Positions 22,936 to 31,086 of a DNA stretch of 33,296 nucleotides are shown here, one piece after another; within the stretch, counting starts at the first letter, position 1; each line of letters starts with the position of its first letter. The stretch comes from Pseudomonas citronellolis. Its GTDB lineage: Bacteria; Pseudomonadota; Gammaproteobacteria; Pseudomonadales; Pseudomonadaceae. The stretch is taken from positions 1 to 33,296 of the forward strand of contig NZ_FOLS01000052.1 of NCBI RefSeq assembly GCF_900112375.1. The letters run 5' to 3'. The position numbers and the translations under genes were made by a program. The notes beneath the pieces were generated by a model that did no database searches, was not told the origin of the DNA, and was given only the letters and a program-made list of their open reading frames with translations.

Positions 22936-23646
22936 ATGACCCCACTCGCCGAGCGCATCGCCGCCCTGGACTGGCCAGCGCTGGCCGCGCGCCTGGACGC
23001 CGGCGGCCACGCCCTGGTCCCCGGGCTGCTCGACCGGCGCCAATGCCAATGGCTGCGCGCCCTCTACACCCGCGACGAATCCTTCCGCAGCCGGGTGGTC
23101 ATGGCCCGCCACGGCTTCGGCCTGGGCGAGTACCGCTACTTCGCCTATCCCTTGCCGGCGCCGCTGCAGACGCTGCGCGAGGCCTTCTATCCGTCCCTGG
23201 CGAACATCGCCAACGCCTGGCAACGCCGCCTGGGCCTGGCGCCGGAATACCCGCCGCAGCACGCCGAATTCCTCGAACGCTGCCACGCCGCCGGCCAGCT
23301 ACGCCCCACGCCGCTGCTGTTGCGCTATGGCGAGGGCGACTACAACTGCCTGCACCAGGACCTGTACGGCGAACTGGCCTTCCCGCTGCAGGTCGCCATC
23401 CTGCTGTCGCAGCCGGGCGAGGAATTCGGCGGCGGCGAGTTCGTCCTCACCGAACAGCGCCCGCGCATGCAGTCGCGGGTGGAAGTGGTGCCGTTGTGCC
23501 AGGGTGATGCCGTGGTGTTCGCTGTCTCGCAGCGGCCGGTGCGGGGGGCGCGTGGGGATTATCGGGTGAGCATGCGTCATGGGGTCAGCCGGTTGTTGTG
23601 GGGGGAGCGGTTTACATTGGGTGTCATCTTTCACGATGCGCTTTGA
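22936..23646 (+). CDS. 2OG-Fe(II) oxygenase superfamily protein
   Basis: The 236-residue protein carries the double-stranded beta-helix iron site: HQD at residues 140-142 (in YNCLHQDLYGELAFPLQV), the distal histidine at 215 (VSMRHGVSRL), and the oxoglutarate-binding arginine likely at 225 (WGERFTLGVIFHDA). The stretch GEEFGGGEFVLTEQRPRMQS is typical of the prolyl-hydroxylase-like oxygenases found in many proteobacteria. It should use oxygen, 2-oxoglutarate and iron to hydroxylate or demethylate a substrate that cannot be deduced here. It stands alone between repeats and the convergent acetoin operon. Confidence 0.88.
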   Translation: MTPLAERIAALDWPALAARLDAGGHALVPGLLDRRQCQWLRALYTRDESFRSRVVMARHGFGLGEYRYFAYPLPAPLQTLREAFYPSLANIANAWQRRLGLAPEYPPQHAEFLERCHAAGQLRPTPLLLRYGEGDYNCLHQDLYGELAFPLQVAILLSQPGEEFGGGEFVLTEQRPRMQSRVEVVPLCQGDAVVFAVSQRPVRGARGDYRVSMRHGVSRLLWGERFTLGVIFHDAL

Positions 23647-23693
23647 GGGGTGCGGACCCGCAGCAAACACCCAAACCCCCACCTGGGCCCTCC

Positions 23694-23728
23694 AAAAAAA
23701 AGCCCCAGCCTGGCGCCAGGGCCGGGCC
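23694..23728 (-). terminator. Terminator of the acetoin operon
   Basis: Read on the minus strand, a GC-rich hairpin built on CCTGGCGCCAGG and flanking GC pairs is followed by eight Ts (the A-run at 23694-23701 of the plus strand). It lies about 35-70 bases past the acoC stop, as expected for a rho-independent terminator. Confidence 0.8.
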
Positions 23729-23762
23729 GCCATCCGCGGCCCAAGGTCAGAGGCTCCTGTTT

Positions 23763-24875
23763 TCAGTGACGCCCGAGGAAATCCATCAGCAACGCATTCA
23801 CCGCTTCCGCCGCCTCCATCTGCAGCATGTGCGCCTGCTCCGGCAGCACGTGCACTTCGGCGGATAGACCATGGGCGTGGCTGGCCGGGATGATGGCGTC
23901 GGCCCCGCCCCAGATCACCAGCGCCGGGTGCTCACCGGCTTCCAGCACGCCGCGCAGGTTCACCTGCTGGCGGCCGTCGGCGAACAGCTTGCCGGCCAGC
24001 TGGCGCAGCGCCGCGTCCACGCCTTCCAGGCGCTTGTACTTGAGCATGTCCTCCAGCATCTGCCGGTTCACCAGCGCAGGATCGGAGAACAGCTGCACCA
24101 GCTGCGGCTTGAGGGCGTTGCGGTTACCGGCCTCGACGAAGCCCTGCAGATAGGCCCCGTTGATCTCCGCCCCCAGCCCTGCACTGGCCAGCAGGCTCAG
24201 CGAACGTACCCGCCGGGGCGCCAGGCGCGCGGTGTTCAGCGCCACGGCGCCGCCCATGGAGTGCCCGGCCAGGTGCACCAGATCAATGTCCAGATGGTCG
24301 AGCAGGGCCAGCACCGCGCCGCTCAGCTCATCCAGGTCGCCGCTCGCAAGCGCCTTGCCCGACTCGCCATGGCCCGGCAGGTCGAAGGCGATCACCCGGC
24401 GCCCGGCGGCGAGCGCCTCGTGGTTGAACAGCCAGTTGTTCAGGTCGCCGCCGAAGCCGTGGATCAGCAGCAGCGGCACGCCGCCTTCGCCGCGCTCGAA
24501 GTAGCGCAGCACGCGGCCGTCCAGCTCGACCTTCTGCGGCGCCGGGCCGCTGTCGGCCTCGCCGTCGCCGCCGGGGACGAACTCGGCCTGGAAGCGCTCG
24601 ACCACTTCGTCGATCTCCGCCTCGCTGGCCTCGCCCTCGACCACCACGCCGAGCAGCGCGCCCACCGGCAGCGTCTCGTCCTCGCGCGCCACCTGGCGCC
24701 GCAGCACGCCGGAGAAGGGTGCCTCGACGCTGCTGCTGATCTTGTCGGTCTCCACGTCCAGCACCGCGTCGCCTTTCTCGATGGCGTCGCCGTCCTGCTT
24801 GAGCCAGGCGTCGATGCGGCCCTCGGTCATCGACAGGCCCCACTTGGGCATGGTCAGGGTATGGATACGGCTCAT
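23763..24875 (-). CDS. acoC: Acetoin dehydrogenase E2 component: lipoyl domain plus alpha/beta hydrolase (AcoC)
   Basis: The 370-residue protein has an N-terminal lipoyl domain (about 1-80) with the lipoylation site Lys45 in DVETDKISSSVEAP. An alpha/beta-hydrolase domain then replaces the usual E2 acyltransferase core. Hydrolase landmarks are LLLIHGFGGDLNNW, nucleophile Ser206 in LAGHSMGGAVAL, acid Asp326 (WGGADAIIP) and His349 (PEQAHMLQ). This layout is known from Pseudomonas putida and Ralstonia AcoC, which transfers the acetyl group from acetoin cleavage to CoA. The start overlaps the acoB stop by ATGA. It is the last gene of the operon. Confidence 0.92.
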   Translation of the reverse strand: MSRIHTLTMPKWGLSMTEGRIDAWLKQDGDAIEKGDAVLDVETDKISSSVEAPFSGVLRRQVAREDETLPVGALLGVVVEGEASEAEIDEVVERFQAEFVPGGDGEADSGPAPQKVELDGRVLRYFERGEGGVPLLLIHGFGGDLNNWLFNHEALAAGRRVIAFDLPGHGESGKALASGDLDELSGAVLALLDHLDIDLVHLAGHSMGGAVALNTARLAPRRVRSLSLLASAGLGAEINGAYLQGFVEAGNRNALKPQLVQLFSDPALVNRQMLEDMLKYKRLEGVDAALRQLAGKLFADGRQQVNLRGVLEAGEHPALVIWGGADAIIPASHAHGLSAEVHVLPEQAHMLQMEAAEAVNALLMDFLGRH

Positions 24876-25891
24876 GCCACCTTCCTCCCCTGCACCAGTT
24901 CCAGCACCGTGGCCTCGATCTTCGCCGCGCTGGGGATGTACAAGTCCTCCAGGGCGTCGGAGAAGGGCACCGGCGTATGCGGCGCGGTGACCTGGCGGAT
25001 CGGCCCCTTGAGCGCGTCGAAGGCCTGCTCGGCGACCAACGCGGCAATGTCGGTGGCCAGCGAGCAGCGCGGGTTGGCTTCGTCGATCACCACCAGGCGC
25101 CCGGTCTTCTCCACGCTTTCGAGGATGCTGTCGCTATCCAGCGGGCTGGTGGTGCGCAGGTCCAGCACCTCGCAGGACACGCCCTGGCGCGCCAGGCTGG
25201 CGGCGGCATCCATTGCCAGGTGGACCATGCGCCCGTAGGTCACCAGGGTCACGTCGTCGCCGTCGCGCAGGAAGTTGGCCTCGCCGAAGGGCACGGTGTA
25301 CAGCTCCTCTGGCACCTCGCCCTGCATCGAGTAGAGCAGCTTGTGCTCGCAGAAGATCACCGGGTCGTTGTCGCGGATGGCTTGGATCAGCAGGCCCTTG
25401 GCGTCGTACGGCGAGGACGGGCAGACCACCTTCAGCCCGGGGATGTGCGTCCACAGTGCGGTGAGCATCTGCGAGTGCTGGGCGGCGGCGCGCAGGCCGG
25501 CGCCGACCATGGTGCGGATCACCAGCGGGGTCACCGCCTTGCCGCCGAACATGTAGCGGAACTTGGCGGCCTGGTTGAGGATCTGGTCCAGGCAGCAGCC
25601 GGCGAAGTCGACGAACATCAGCTCGCACACCGGGCGCAGGCCGCGGGTTGCGGCGCCCACCGCGGCGCCGACGTAGCCGATCTCCGACAGCGGGGTGTCC
25701 AGCACGCGGCCGGGGAACTGGTGGTAGAGGCCCTTGGTGACGCCGAGCACGCCGCCCCAGGCGTCGTCCTCGCCCGGTGCGCCGGCGCCGCCGGCATTGT
25801 CCTCGCCCATGATGAACACGCTCTGGTCGCGGCGCATTTCCTGGGCCAGGGCTTCGTTGATGGCCTGCTGGTAGCTGATCTTTCTGGCCAT
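24872..25891 (-). CDS. acoB: Acetoin dehydrogenase E1 beta subunit (AcoB)
   Basis: The 339-residue protein is the beta subunit of the thiamine-diphosphate E1. It starts MARKISYQQAINEALAQEMR with VFIMGEDNAGGAGAP soon after. Later come the transketolase-type RVLDTPLSEIGYVGAAVGAA, the mobile-loop region ELMFVDFAGCCLDQILNQAA, and the C-terminal domain (LVTYGRMVHLAM, VLDLRTTSPLDSDSI). With AcoA it splits acetoin into acetaldehyde and an enzyme-bound two-carbon unit. GGAGAG lies before the ATG. It starts 32 bases after acoA. Confidence 0.94.
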   Translation of the reverse strand: MARKISYQQAINEALAQEMRRDQSVFIMGEDNAGGAGAPGEDDAWGGVLGVTKGLYHQFPGRVLDTPLSEIGYVGAAVGAATRGLRPVCELMFVDFAGCCLDQILNQAAKFRYMFGGKAVTPLVIRTMVGAGLRAAAQHSQMLTALWTHIPGLKVVCPSSPYDAKGLLIQAIRDNDPVIFCEHKLLYSMQGEVPEELYTVPFGEANFLRDGDDVTLVTYGRMVHLAMDAAASLARQGVSCEVLDLRTTSPLDSDSILESVEKTGRLVVIDEANPRCSLATDIAALVAEQAFDALKGPIRQVTAPHTPVPFSDALEDLYIPSAAKIEATVLELVQGRKVA

Positions 25892-25923
25892 GATGGCTCT
25901 CCTCTTGTTGTTCTGTGGGCGGC

Positions 25924-26898
25924 TCAGGGATAGGCGACGTACACGTCGCTCAGCAGGTCGGCGGGCGAGGGCTTGGGATCGGCCTTGGCGCGCACCACGG
26001 CTTCCTCGATGCCGGCCTCGACTTCCGCGTCTATGGCGTCCAGGGCGCTGGCCTGCAGCAGGCCGGCGCGGGTGGTGCGCTCGCGGAACTGCATCAGGCA
26101 GTCGCGTGTCTCGCGGTAGTGCTTGACCTCGTCGGGCGCGCGGTAGGTCTGGGCGTCGCCTTCGAAGTGGCCGTAGTAGCGCGTCAGCTTCACCTCGATC
26201 AGCGACGGGCCCTCGCCGGCGCGGGCGCGTTCCACGGCGGCGCCGGCGGCCTCGTGCACGGCGAAGAAGTCGAAGCCGTCCACCGTCACCCCGGGCATGC
26301 CGAAGCCGGCGGCGCGGTCGGCGATGTGGTCGCAGGCCACCGACCAGTTCGAGGCGGTGGCCTCGGCGTAGCCGTTGTTCTCGGCGACGAAGATGCACGG
26401 CAGGTTCCACACCGAGGCCAGGTTCATGGCCTCGAACACCGCGCCCTCGTTGGAGCCGCCGTCGCCGAAGAAGGCCACCGCCACCGCGCGGTTGCCCTTG
26501 AGCTTGGCGGCCAGCGCCGCGCCCGCCGCCAGGGGCGCGCCGGCGCCGACGATGCCGTTGGCGCCGAGCATGCCCTTGGACAGGTCGGCGATGTGCATCG
26601 AGCCGCCCTTGCCCTGGCAGACGCCGGTCTTCTTGCCGTAGATCTCGGCCATCATCCCGTACACGTCCACGCCCTTGGCGATGCAGTGGCCGTGGCCGCG
26701 GTGGGTGGAGGCGATGCAGTCCTCGTCGTCCAGGTGCGCCATGACCCCGGCGGCGGAGGCCTCCTCGCCGGCGTACAGGTGCACGAAGCCGGGAATCTCG
26801 CCGGTGGCGAACTCCAGGTGCAGGCGTTCCTCGAAGGCGCGGATGGTGCGCATCACGCGGTAGGCATGCAGCAGTTGCTCAGTCGATAGCGTGGACAT
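25924..26898 (-). CDS. acoA: Acetoin dehydrogenase E1 alpha subunit (AcoA)
   Basis: The 324-residue protein carries the thiamine-diphosphate and magnesium site: GDGGSNEGAVFEAMNLASVW at about 145-164, ending with the paired asparagines of VAENNGYAE. The upstream STHRGHGHCIAKG and GGSMHIADLSKGMLGANGIVGAG are classic E1-alpha motifs. It pairs with AcoB. The start overlaps the 3' end of acoX by 20 bases. Acetoin rather than pyruvate specificity is inferred from the aco gene set around it. Confidence 0.94.
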   Translation of the reverse strand: MSTLSTEQLLHAYRVMRTIRAFEERLHLEFATGEIPGFVHLYAGEEASAAGVMAHLDDEDCIASTHRGHGHCIAKGVDVYGMMAEIYGKKTGVCQGKGGSMHIADLSKGMLGANGIVGAGAPLAAGAALAAKLKGNRAVAVAFFGDGGSNEGAVFEAMNLASVWNLPCIFVAENNGYAEATASNWSVACDHIADRAAGFGMPGVTVDGFDFFAVHEAAGAAVERARAGEGPSLIEVKLTRYYGHFEGDAQTYRAPDEVKHYRETRDCLMQFRERTTRAGLLQASALDAIDAEVEAGIEEAVVRAKADPKPSPADLLSDVYVAYP

Positions 26899-27955
26899 CT
26901 TGTTGTTCTCCAGGGTGGTTCACGGGCTTGCCAGGAACGGCCAGCAGGCGATGGCAGGCGGCGAAGGCCAGGGCGGCCTCGACGTCGATGCTCAGCGGGC
27001 CGTCGAGTTCGAGGGTGATGCTGGGGCGCTCGGCGGCGGCGAATTCGATCTCGCGTTCGCCGTCCAGGGCCAGGGTGCCGGCGGTCAGCAGCGGCAGGCG
27101 CGGCACGCCGGGCTCCAGGCTGCCGCTGGCGACGATGCCGCAGGCCTGCAGCAGGCCGGGGGCCAGCGGCGCCAGCAGTGCCTCGCCGGCCTGCGGGCCC
27201 AGGCGCAGCCAACTGCCGCGTGGGCAACGCCGCGACACCGGGTTCCACAGCCCGCACAGCGACGACAGGCCGATGGCGTGGGGCTCGGCGAAGGCGGCGT
27301 AGATTTCCGCCAGGTCCTCGGCGCGGCTGATGGCTCGGGCGCCGGTGAAGGTCAGCGGCGAAACGGCGACTTCCACCAGGGCGATCTCGTCGATGCTTCG
27401 CGCCGGCAGCCGCACCCGCAGGCGCTTGTTGCGGCGCAGGGCGACCTCCGCCGGGATGCGCCCGTTGGCGTAGAGCCCGCCGGCCAGCCCGGCGCCGGTT
27501 GCCTCGCGCAGTTCCGGGAAGGCGTTGTTGGTGCCGGTGGACAGGCATAGCAGGGGGATGTCGCCAACCTCCGCGGCCACCGCCTTGTGCGTGCCGTCGC
27601 CGCCGAGCACCGCGACCAGGGCGACGCCGCGCTCGGCCAGCATCCGCGCGGCCCGGCGGGTGTCCTCCACGCTCTGGCGCAGCGGCATGTCGAGGAATTC
27701 CAGGCGCGGCCAGTGGCTGTCGCGGGCGTGGCGGCCGGCGCTGGCCTTGAGCACGGTGGCGGCGATGCCGGTCATGTCCGGCGGCATCAGCACTTCGTCG
27801 ATGCCGGTGGCACCGAAGGCCCCCAGCAGGCGCTGCACCACCGCGGCCTTGTCGGTGCTGGAATAGAGCCCGGCATTGGCGGTCAGTCGGCGCAGGTCGC
27901 GGCCCGAGGCCGGGTTGGCGATGATGCCTACGCGCAGGGGCAGGGACGCGCTCAC
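26879..27955 (-). CDS. acoX: AcoX: ATP-NAD kinase-like protein of the acetoin operon
   Basis: The 358-residue protein belongs to the ATP-NAD/AcoX kinase family. It has RVGIIANPASGRDLRRLTAN at the N-terminus, the nucleotide motif VAVLGGDGTHKAVAAE (GGDGT at about 118-122), and LLCLSTGTNNAFPELREATG. AcoX is regularly encoded with acetoin dehydrogenase but its exact reaction is not established. It begins at a GTG overlapping the SDR stop (GTGA) and its end overlaps the acoA start by 20 bases. The tight coupling points to co-expression with the E1/E2 genes. Confidence 0.9.
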   Translation of the reverse strand: MSASLPLRVGIIANPASGRDLRRLTANAGLYSSTDKAAVVQRLLGAFGATGIDEVLMPPDMTGIAATVLKASAGRHARDSHWPRLEFLDMPLRQSVEDTRRAARMLAERGVALVAVLGGDGTHKAVAAEVGDIPLLCLSTGTNNAFPELREATGAGLAGGLYANGRIPAEVALRRNKRLRVRLPARSIDEIALVEVAVSPLTFTGARAISRAEDLAEIYAAFAEPHAIGLSSLCGLWNPVSRRCPRGSWLRLGPQAGEALLAPLAPGLLQACGIVASGSLEPGVPRLPLLTAGTLALDGEREIEFAAAERPSITLELDGPLSIDVEAALAFAACHRLLAVPGKPVNHPGEQQDVHAID

Positions 27956-28752
27956 AGCGAGAAGCCGCCGTCGACGGCGATGGCCTGGCCGGTGACGTGG
28001 GGCGCGCAGGCCAGGTACACGGCGAGCTGGCCCATGTCTTCCACGGTCTGCGCCTCGCCCTGGGGCAGCAGGCTGGCCTGGTGGCGTTCCCAGGACTGCG
28101 CCTCGCTCTCGCCCGGCTGCGCCCAGCGCCCGGACAGGCCCTGCTCGCCGCGCCACATACCGGTGCCAACGATGCCCGGGCACAGCGCGTTGACGGTGAT
28201 GCCTTCGCGCGCCACTTCCTTGGCCAGGGCGTTGCTGAAGCCGACCACGGCGAACTTCGAGGCGCTGTAGTGGGCCAGGTCCGGGAAGCCGACCTTGCCG
28301 GCGATGGAAGCCACGTTGATGATCCGCCCGAAGCGCTGCGCGCGCATCAGCGCCAGTTCCGCCTGGCAGCAGAGGAACACGCCGCGGGCGTTGACGTTCA
28401 TCACCCGGTCCCAGTCCTCGACGCTCAGCTCGGCGACCTTGTGGATGCTGATGATCCCGGCGTTGTTCACCGCCACGTCGAGGCGCCCGCGCCGGCGTTC
28501 GATCTCGCCGAGCAGGGCGCGCACGCTCTGCGGCTCGCCGACGTCCACGGTCAGCGCCAGGGCCTGGCCGCCGAGGGCGCGGACCTGGGCGGCGCCTTCC
28601 TCGGCCTGGGCCGCATCGAGGTCGGCGATCACCAGCTCGGCGCCGGCCAGCGCCAGGCTGCGGGCGATGCCCAGGCCGATGCCGCGGCCGCCGCCGGTGA
28701 CCAGGGCGACCTTGCCGGCCAGGGAGAATTGCGAAGGGGCAGTAATGGACAT
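27952..28752 (-). CDS. SDR-family dehydrogenase, probable acetoin/2,3-butanediol oxidoreductase
   Basis: The 266-residue protein is a classical short-chain dehydrogenase. It has the cofactor motif TGGGRGIG (19-26), NNAG (96-99) and the catalytic set Ser149, Tyr162, Lys166 in NVASIAGKVGF...HYSASK. An acidic residue after beta-2 (VIADLD) favours NAD. As the first gene of the acetoin operon it likely oxidises 2,3-butanediol to acetoin or interconverts acetoin and diacetyl; substrate is inferred from context. Many Pseudomonas aco operons use a zinc alcohol dehydrogenase at the 3' end instead. AGGTG precedes the ATG, and the stop overlaps acoX. Confidence 0.88.
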   Translation of the reverse strand: MSITAPSQFSLAGKVALVTGGGRGIGLGIARSLALAGAELVIADLDAAQAEEGAAQVRALGGQALALTVDVGEPQSVRALLGEIERRRGRLDVAVNNAGIISIHKVAELSVEDWDRVMNVNARGVFLCCQAELALMRAQRFGRIINVASIAGKVGFPDLAHYSASKFAVVGFSNALAKEVAREGITVNALCPGIVGTGMWRGEQGLSGRWAQPGESEAQSWERHQASLLPQGEAQTVEDMGQLAVYLACAPHVTGQAIAVDGGFSL

Positions 28753-28812
28753 GACGCACCTCTGGTTGTTGTTGTGGGGTGCGGGACGGCGTCCCGGTGT
28801 CGCCAGGACTGG

Positions 28813-28828
28813 AGCAAGGGCGGTGCCA
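28813..28828 (-). promoter_or_regulatory. Sigma-54 promoter of the acetoin operon
   Basis: Read on the minus strand, TGGCACCGCCCTTGCT is a perfect TGGCAC-N5-TTGC element with GG and GC ten bases apart. The predicted transcription start is near 28802, 50 bases upstream of the SDR gene. It faces away from acoR, whose product is the expected activator. Confidence 0.88.
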
Positions 28829-28943
28829 GAAGGCGGCTTCAGAGGTCGAAAGGCGCGTGCCAGAGCGGTTCGCCCGGGCTTGAATGGCAGGTTTGCAAAG
28901 TCCCGGTTGAGACGCGCCATGTCAGCCTGCACGACGTTGCGGC

Positions 28944-28966
28944 GAGACGCTGAGACGCAGCGTCTC
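28944..28966. promoter_or_regulatory. Inverted repeat, probable AcoR upstream activator site
   Basis: GAGACGCTG-AGACG-CAGCGTCTC has perfect 9-bp arms and lies about 140-165 bases upstream of the predicted operon start, a normal enhancer distance for sigma-54 activators. A further half site TGAGACGC occurs at 28908-28915. It sits between acoR and the SDR gene and could also autoregulate acoR. A GC-rich imperfect hairpin lies at about 28976-29008. Confidence 0.65.
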
Positions 28967-29060
28967 ACCCGGGCGCCGGCCGTCCGCGGCGCTTGTCCGG
29001 CGGCCGGGGCGGGGCTTAAATGACCGGCACAAGAACAACGATACGAGCCGCGGAGGCCCC

Positions 29061-30971
29061 ATGCTGCCTGCCTACTCGAAAGCCCACGTGGACTGCGTCA
29101 GCCGCGTGCTGCGCCACGCCGGGCGCCTGCCCGAGCCGCCGGTGCCGAACCTGATCCTCGACTCCTGGCGGCGCTCGATGGAGCAGCACCACCTCGACCC
29201 GGGTTCGCTGCAGGGCCCGCGCATCCTCAGCCAGAGCGTGCTCAGGGAGTGCCGCGAGCGCGCCGAGAGCTTCCTGCGCATCGCCGGCGAGGAAGTCTCG
29301 CGCCTGCACGGCCAGGTGCGCGACGCCGACTACTGCGTGCTGCTCACCGACGCCCAGGGCCGCACCATCGACTACCGCGTGGAATCGGCCATCCGCGGCG
29401 ACTGCCGGCGCGCCGGGTTGTACCTGGGCACCTGCTGGTCGGAGGGCGAGGAGGGCACCTGCGGGGTGGCGGCGGTGCTGACCAACGGCGTGCCGGTGAC
29501 GGTGCACAAGCGCGACCACTTCCGCGCCGCCTTCATCGGCCTGACCTGCTCGGCGGCGCCGGTGTTCGACCCCTGGGGCGAACTGCTCGGGGTGCTCGAC
29601 GTCTCCGCCGTGGAATCCCCGGACGACCGCCGCAGCCAGCACCTGATCCGGCAGATGACGGTGCAGAGCGCGCGGCAGATCGAAAACGCCTTCTTCATGC
29701 ACAGCACCCGCGGCCAGTGGGTGCTGCGCGCGCACGCGGCGCCGGGCTACGTCGACAGCCAGCCGGACTACCTGTTCGCCTGGGACGCCGACGGCCACCT
29801 GCAGGCGCTGAACCCGGCGGCGCGGCGCTACCTGCAGACGCGCTACGGGCAACTGCCGCAGCACATCGGCGAAGTCTTCGACCTCGACCTGCTGCGTGCT
29901 GCCGCCGACGAAAGCCCGCGCCACGTGGCCGAGCACGGCCTGCACGTGCGCCTGAGCGCGCCGAAGCGCGCGGTCAGCGTGGCCATGCCGGCCAGCGACC
30001 CCGCCCGGCTCGACCCGCGGGTGGCGGAAAGCCTGCGCCTGGCGGTGCGGGTGAAGGACCGCAACCTGCCGGTGCTGGTCCACGGCGAGACCGGCGCCGG
30101 CAAGGAAGTCTTCGCCCGCCAGCTGCACGAGGCCAGCGCGCGGCGCGACAAACCCTTCGTCGCGCTGAACTGCGCGGCCATTCCCGAAAGCCTGATCGAG
30201 AGCGAACTGTTCGGCTACGTCGCCGGCGCCTTCACCGGCGCCGAGCGCAAGGGCATGCGCGGCCTGCTGCAGCAGGCGGATGGCGGAACCCTGTTCCTCG
30301 ACGAGATCGGCGACATGCCCCTGGCCCTGCAGACGCGCCTGCTGCGGGTGCTGGCCGAAGGCGAGGTGGCGCCGCTGGGCGCGGCGCGGCGGCAGGCGGT
30401 GGACATCCAGGTGATCTGCGCCAGCCACCGCGACCTGGCGGCCCTGGTGGCCGCCGGCGAATTCCGCGAAGACCTGTACTTCCGCCTCAGCGGCGCGCGC
30501 TTTGAACTGCCGCCGCTGCGCGAGCGCAGCGACAAGCTGGCGCTGATCAACCGCCTCCTCGACGAGGAAGCCACGCGCTGCGGGCTGCGCCTGGGCCTGG
30601 GCGACGCGGCGCTGGAATGCCTGCTGGGCTACCGCTGGCCGGGCAACGTGCGCCAACTGCGCCACGTGCTGCGCTACGCCTGCGCCATCTGCCCCGGCGA
30701 AAGCATCCGCCTGGAAGACCTGCCCGAGGAACTGCGCGGCGCGGCCGCCCAGCCGCTGCACGAAGCCCCGGCCAGCCCGGAACGCCAGGCCCTGCTCGAC
30801 GCTCTGGTGCGCCACCGCTGGCAGCCGGGCCCCGCGGCCCAGGCCCTGGGCATCTCGCGGGCGACGCTGTACCGCCGGGTGAAGCAGCACGGCATCGAGA
30901 TGCCGCGGGCGAAGCGCGAACCCGCCTGCTCTTCGCACGTCGGAAACCATGGCCCGGCTGGCTCCCCGTAG
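29061..30971 (+). CDS. acoR: Sigma-54-dependent activator of acetoin catabolism (AcoR)
   Basis: The 636-residue protein has an N-terminal GAF-type sensor region (about 60-215), a PAS-like stretch (about 235-290, YLFAWDADGHLQALNPAARR) and the AAA+ domain. The AAA+ domain shows Walker A GETGAGKE at 342-349, the sigma-54 contact loop GAFTGA at 389-394 and Walker B GTLFLDEIGD at 409-418. The C-terminus has a Fis-type helix-turn-helix (PAAQALGISRATLYRRVKQHG). It is divergent from the acetoin operon, which has a matching promoter and inverted repeat. The last residues after IEMPRAKRE look unconserved, and the stop codon lies inside a family A repeat. Confidence 0.94.
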   Translation: MLPAYSKAHVDCVSRVLRHAGRLPEPPVPNLILDSWRRSMEQHHLDPGSLQGPRILSQSVLRECRERAESFLRIAGEEVSRLHGQVRDADYCVLLTDAQGRTIDYRVESAIRGDCRRAGLYLGTCWSEGEEGTCGVAAVLTNGVPVTVHKRDHFRAAFIGLTCSAAPVFDPWGELLGVLDVSAVESPDDRRSQHLIRQMTVQSARQIENAFFMHSTRGQWVLRAHAAPGYVDSQPDYLFAWDADGHLQALNPAARRYLQTRYGQLPQHIGEVFDLDLLRAAADESPRHVAEHGLHVRLSAPKRAVSVAMPASDPARLDPRVAESLRLAVRVKDRNLPVLVHGETGAGKEVFARQLHEASARRDKPFVALNCAAIPESLIESELFGYVAGAFTGAERKGMRGLLQQADGGTLFLDEIGDMPLALQTRLLRVLAEGEVAPLGAARRQAVDIQVICASHRDLAALVAAGEFREDLYFRLSGARFELPPLRERSDKLALINRLLDEEATRCGLRLGLGDAALECLLGYRWPGNVRQLRHVLRYACAICPGESIRLEDLPEELRGAAAQPLHEAPASPERQALLDALVRHRWQPGPAAQALGISRATLYRRVKQHGIEMPRAKREPACSSHVGNHGPAGSP

Positions 30972-31073
30972 GATGGGTTGAGCGAAGCGATACCCATCGC
31001 CGCGACTTGCTCGCGAACCGCCCCAACCCCGGTGCAGCCGGATAATCCGTTCGCGAGCAAGCTCGCTCCTACG
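30967..31073. repeat. Half family A repeat plus inverted REP
   Basis: CGTAGGATGGGTTGAGCGAA, running to about 30999, is the left half of the family A repeat seen in the tandem array. A degenerate REP (ACTTGCTCGCGAACCG) and a full inverted REP at 31050-31073 follow. The first bases of the repeat supply the acoR stop codon. Confidence 0.8.
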
Positions 31074-31086
31074 GGAAGCCTGCGCC

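Noticed and set aside
22087..22945. Several overlapping 65-110 codon frames with shared peptide segments
   Set aside because: All derive from the tandem DNA repeats; the similarity between them only reflects the array.
28838..28860. Second sigma-54-like element (TGGCACGCGCCTTTC on the minus strand) in the aco control region
   Set aside because: The -12 part lacks the required GC at ten bases from GG; the element at 28813-28828 is perfect.
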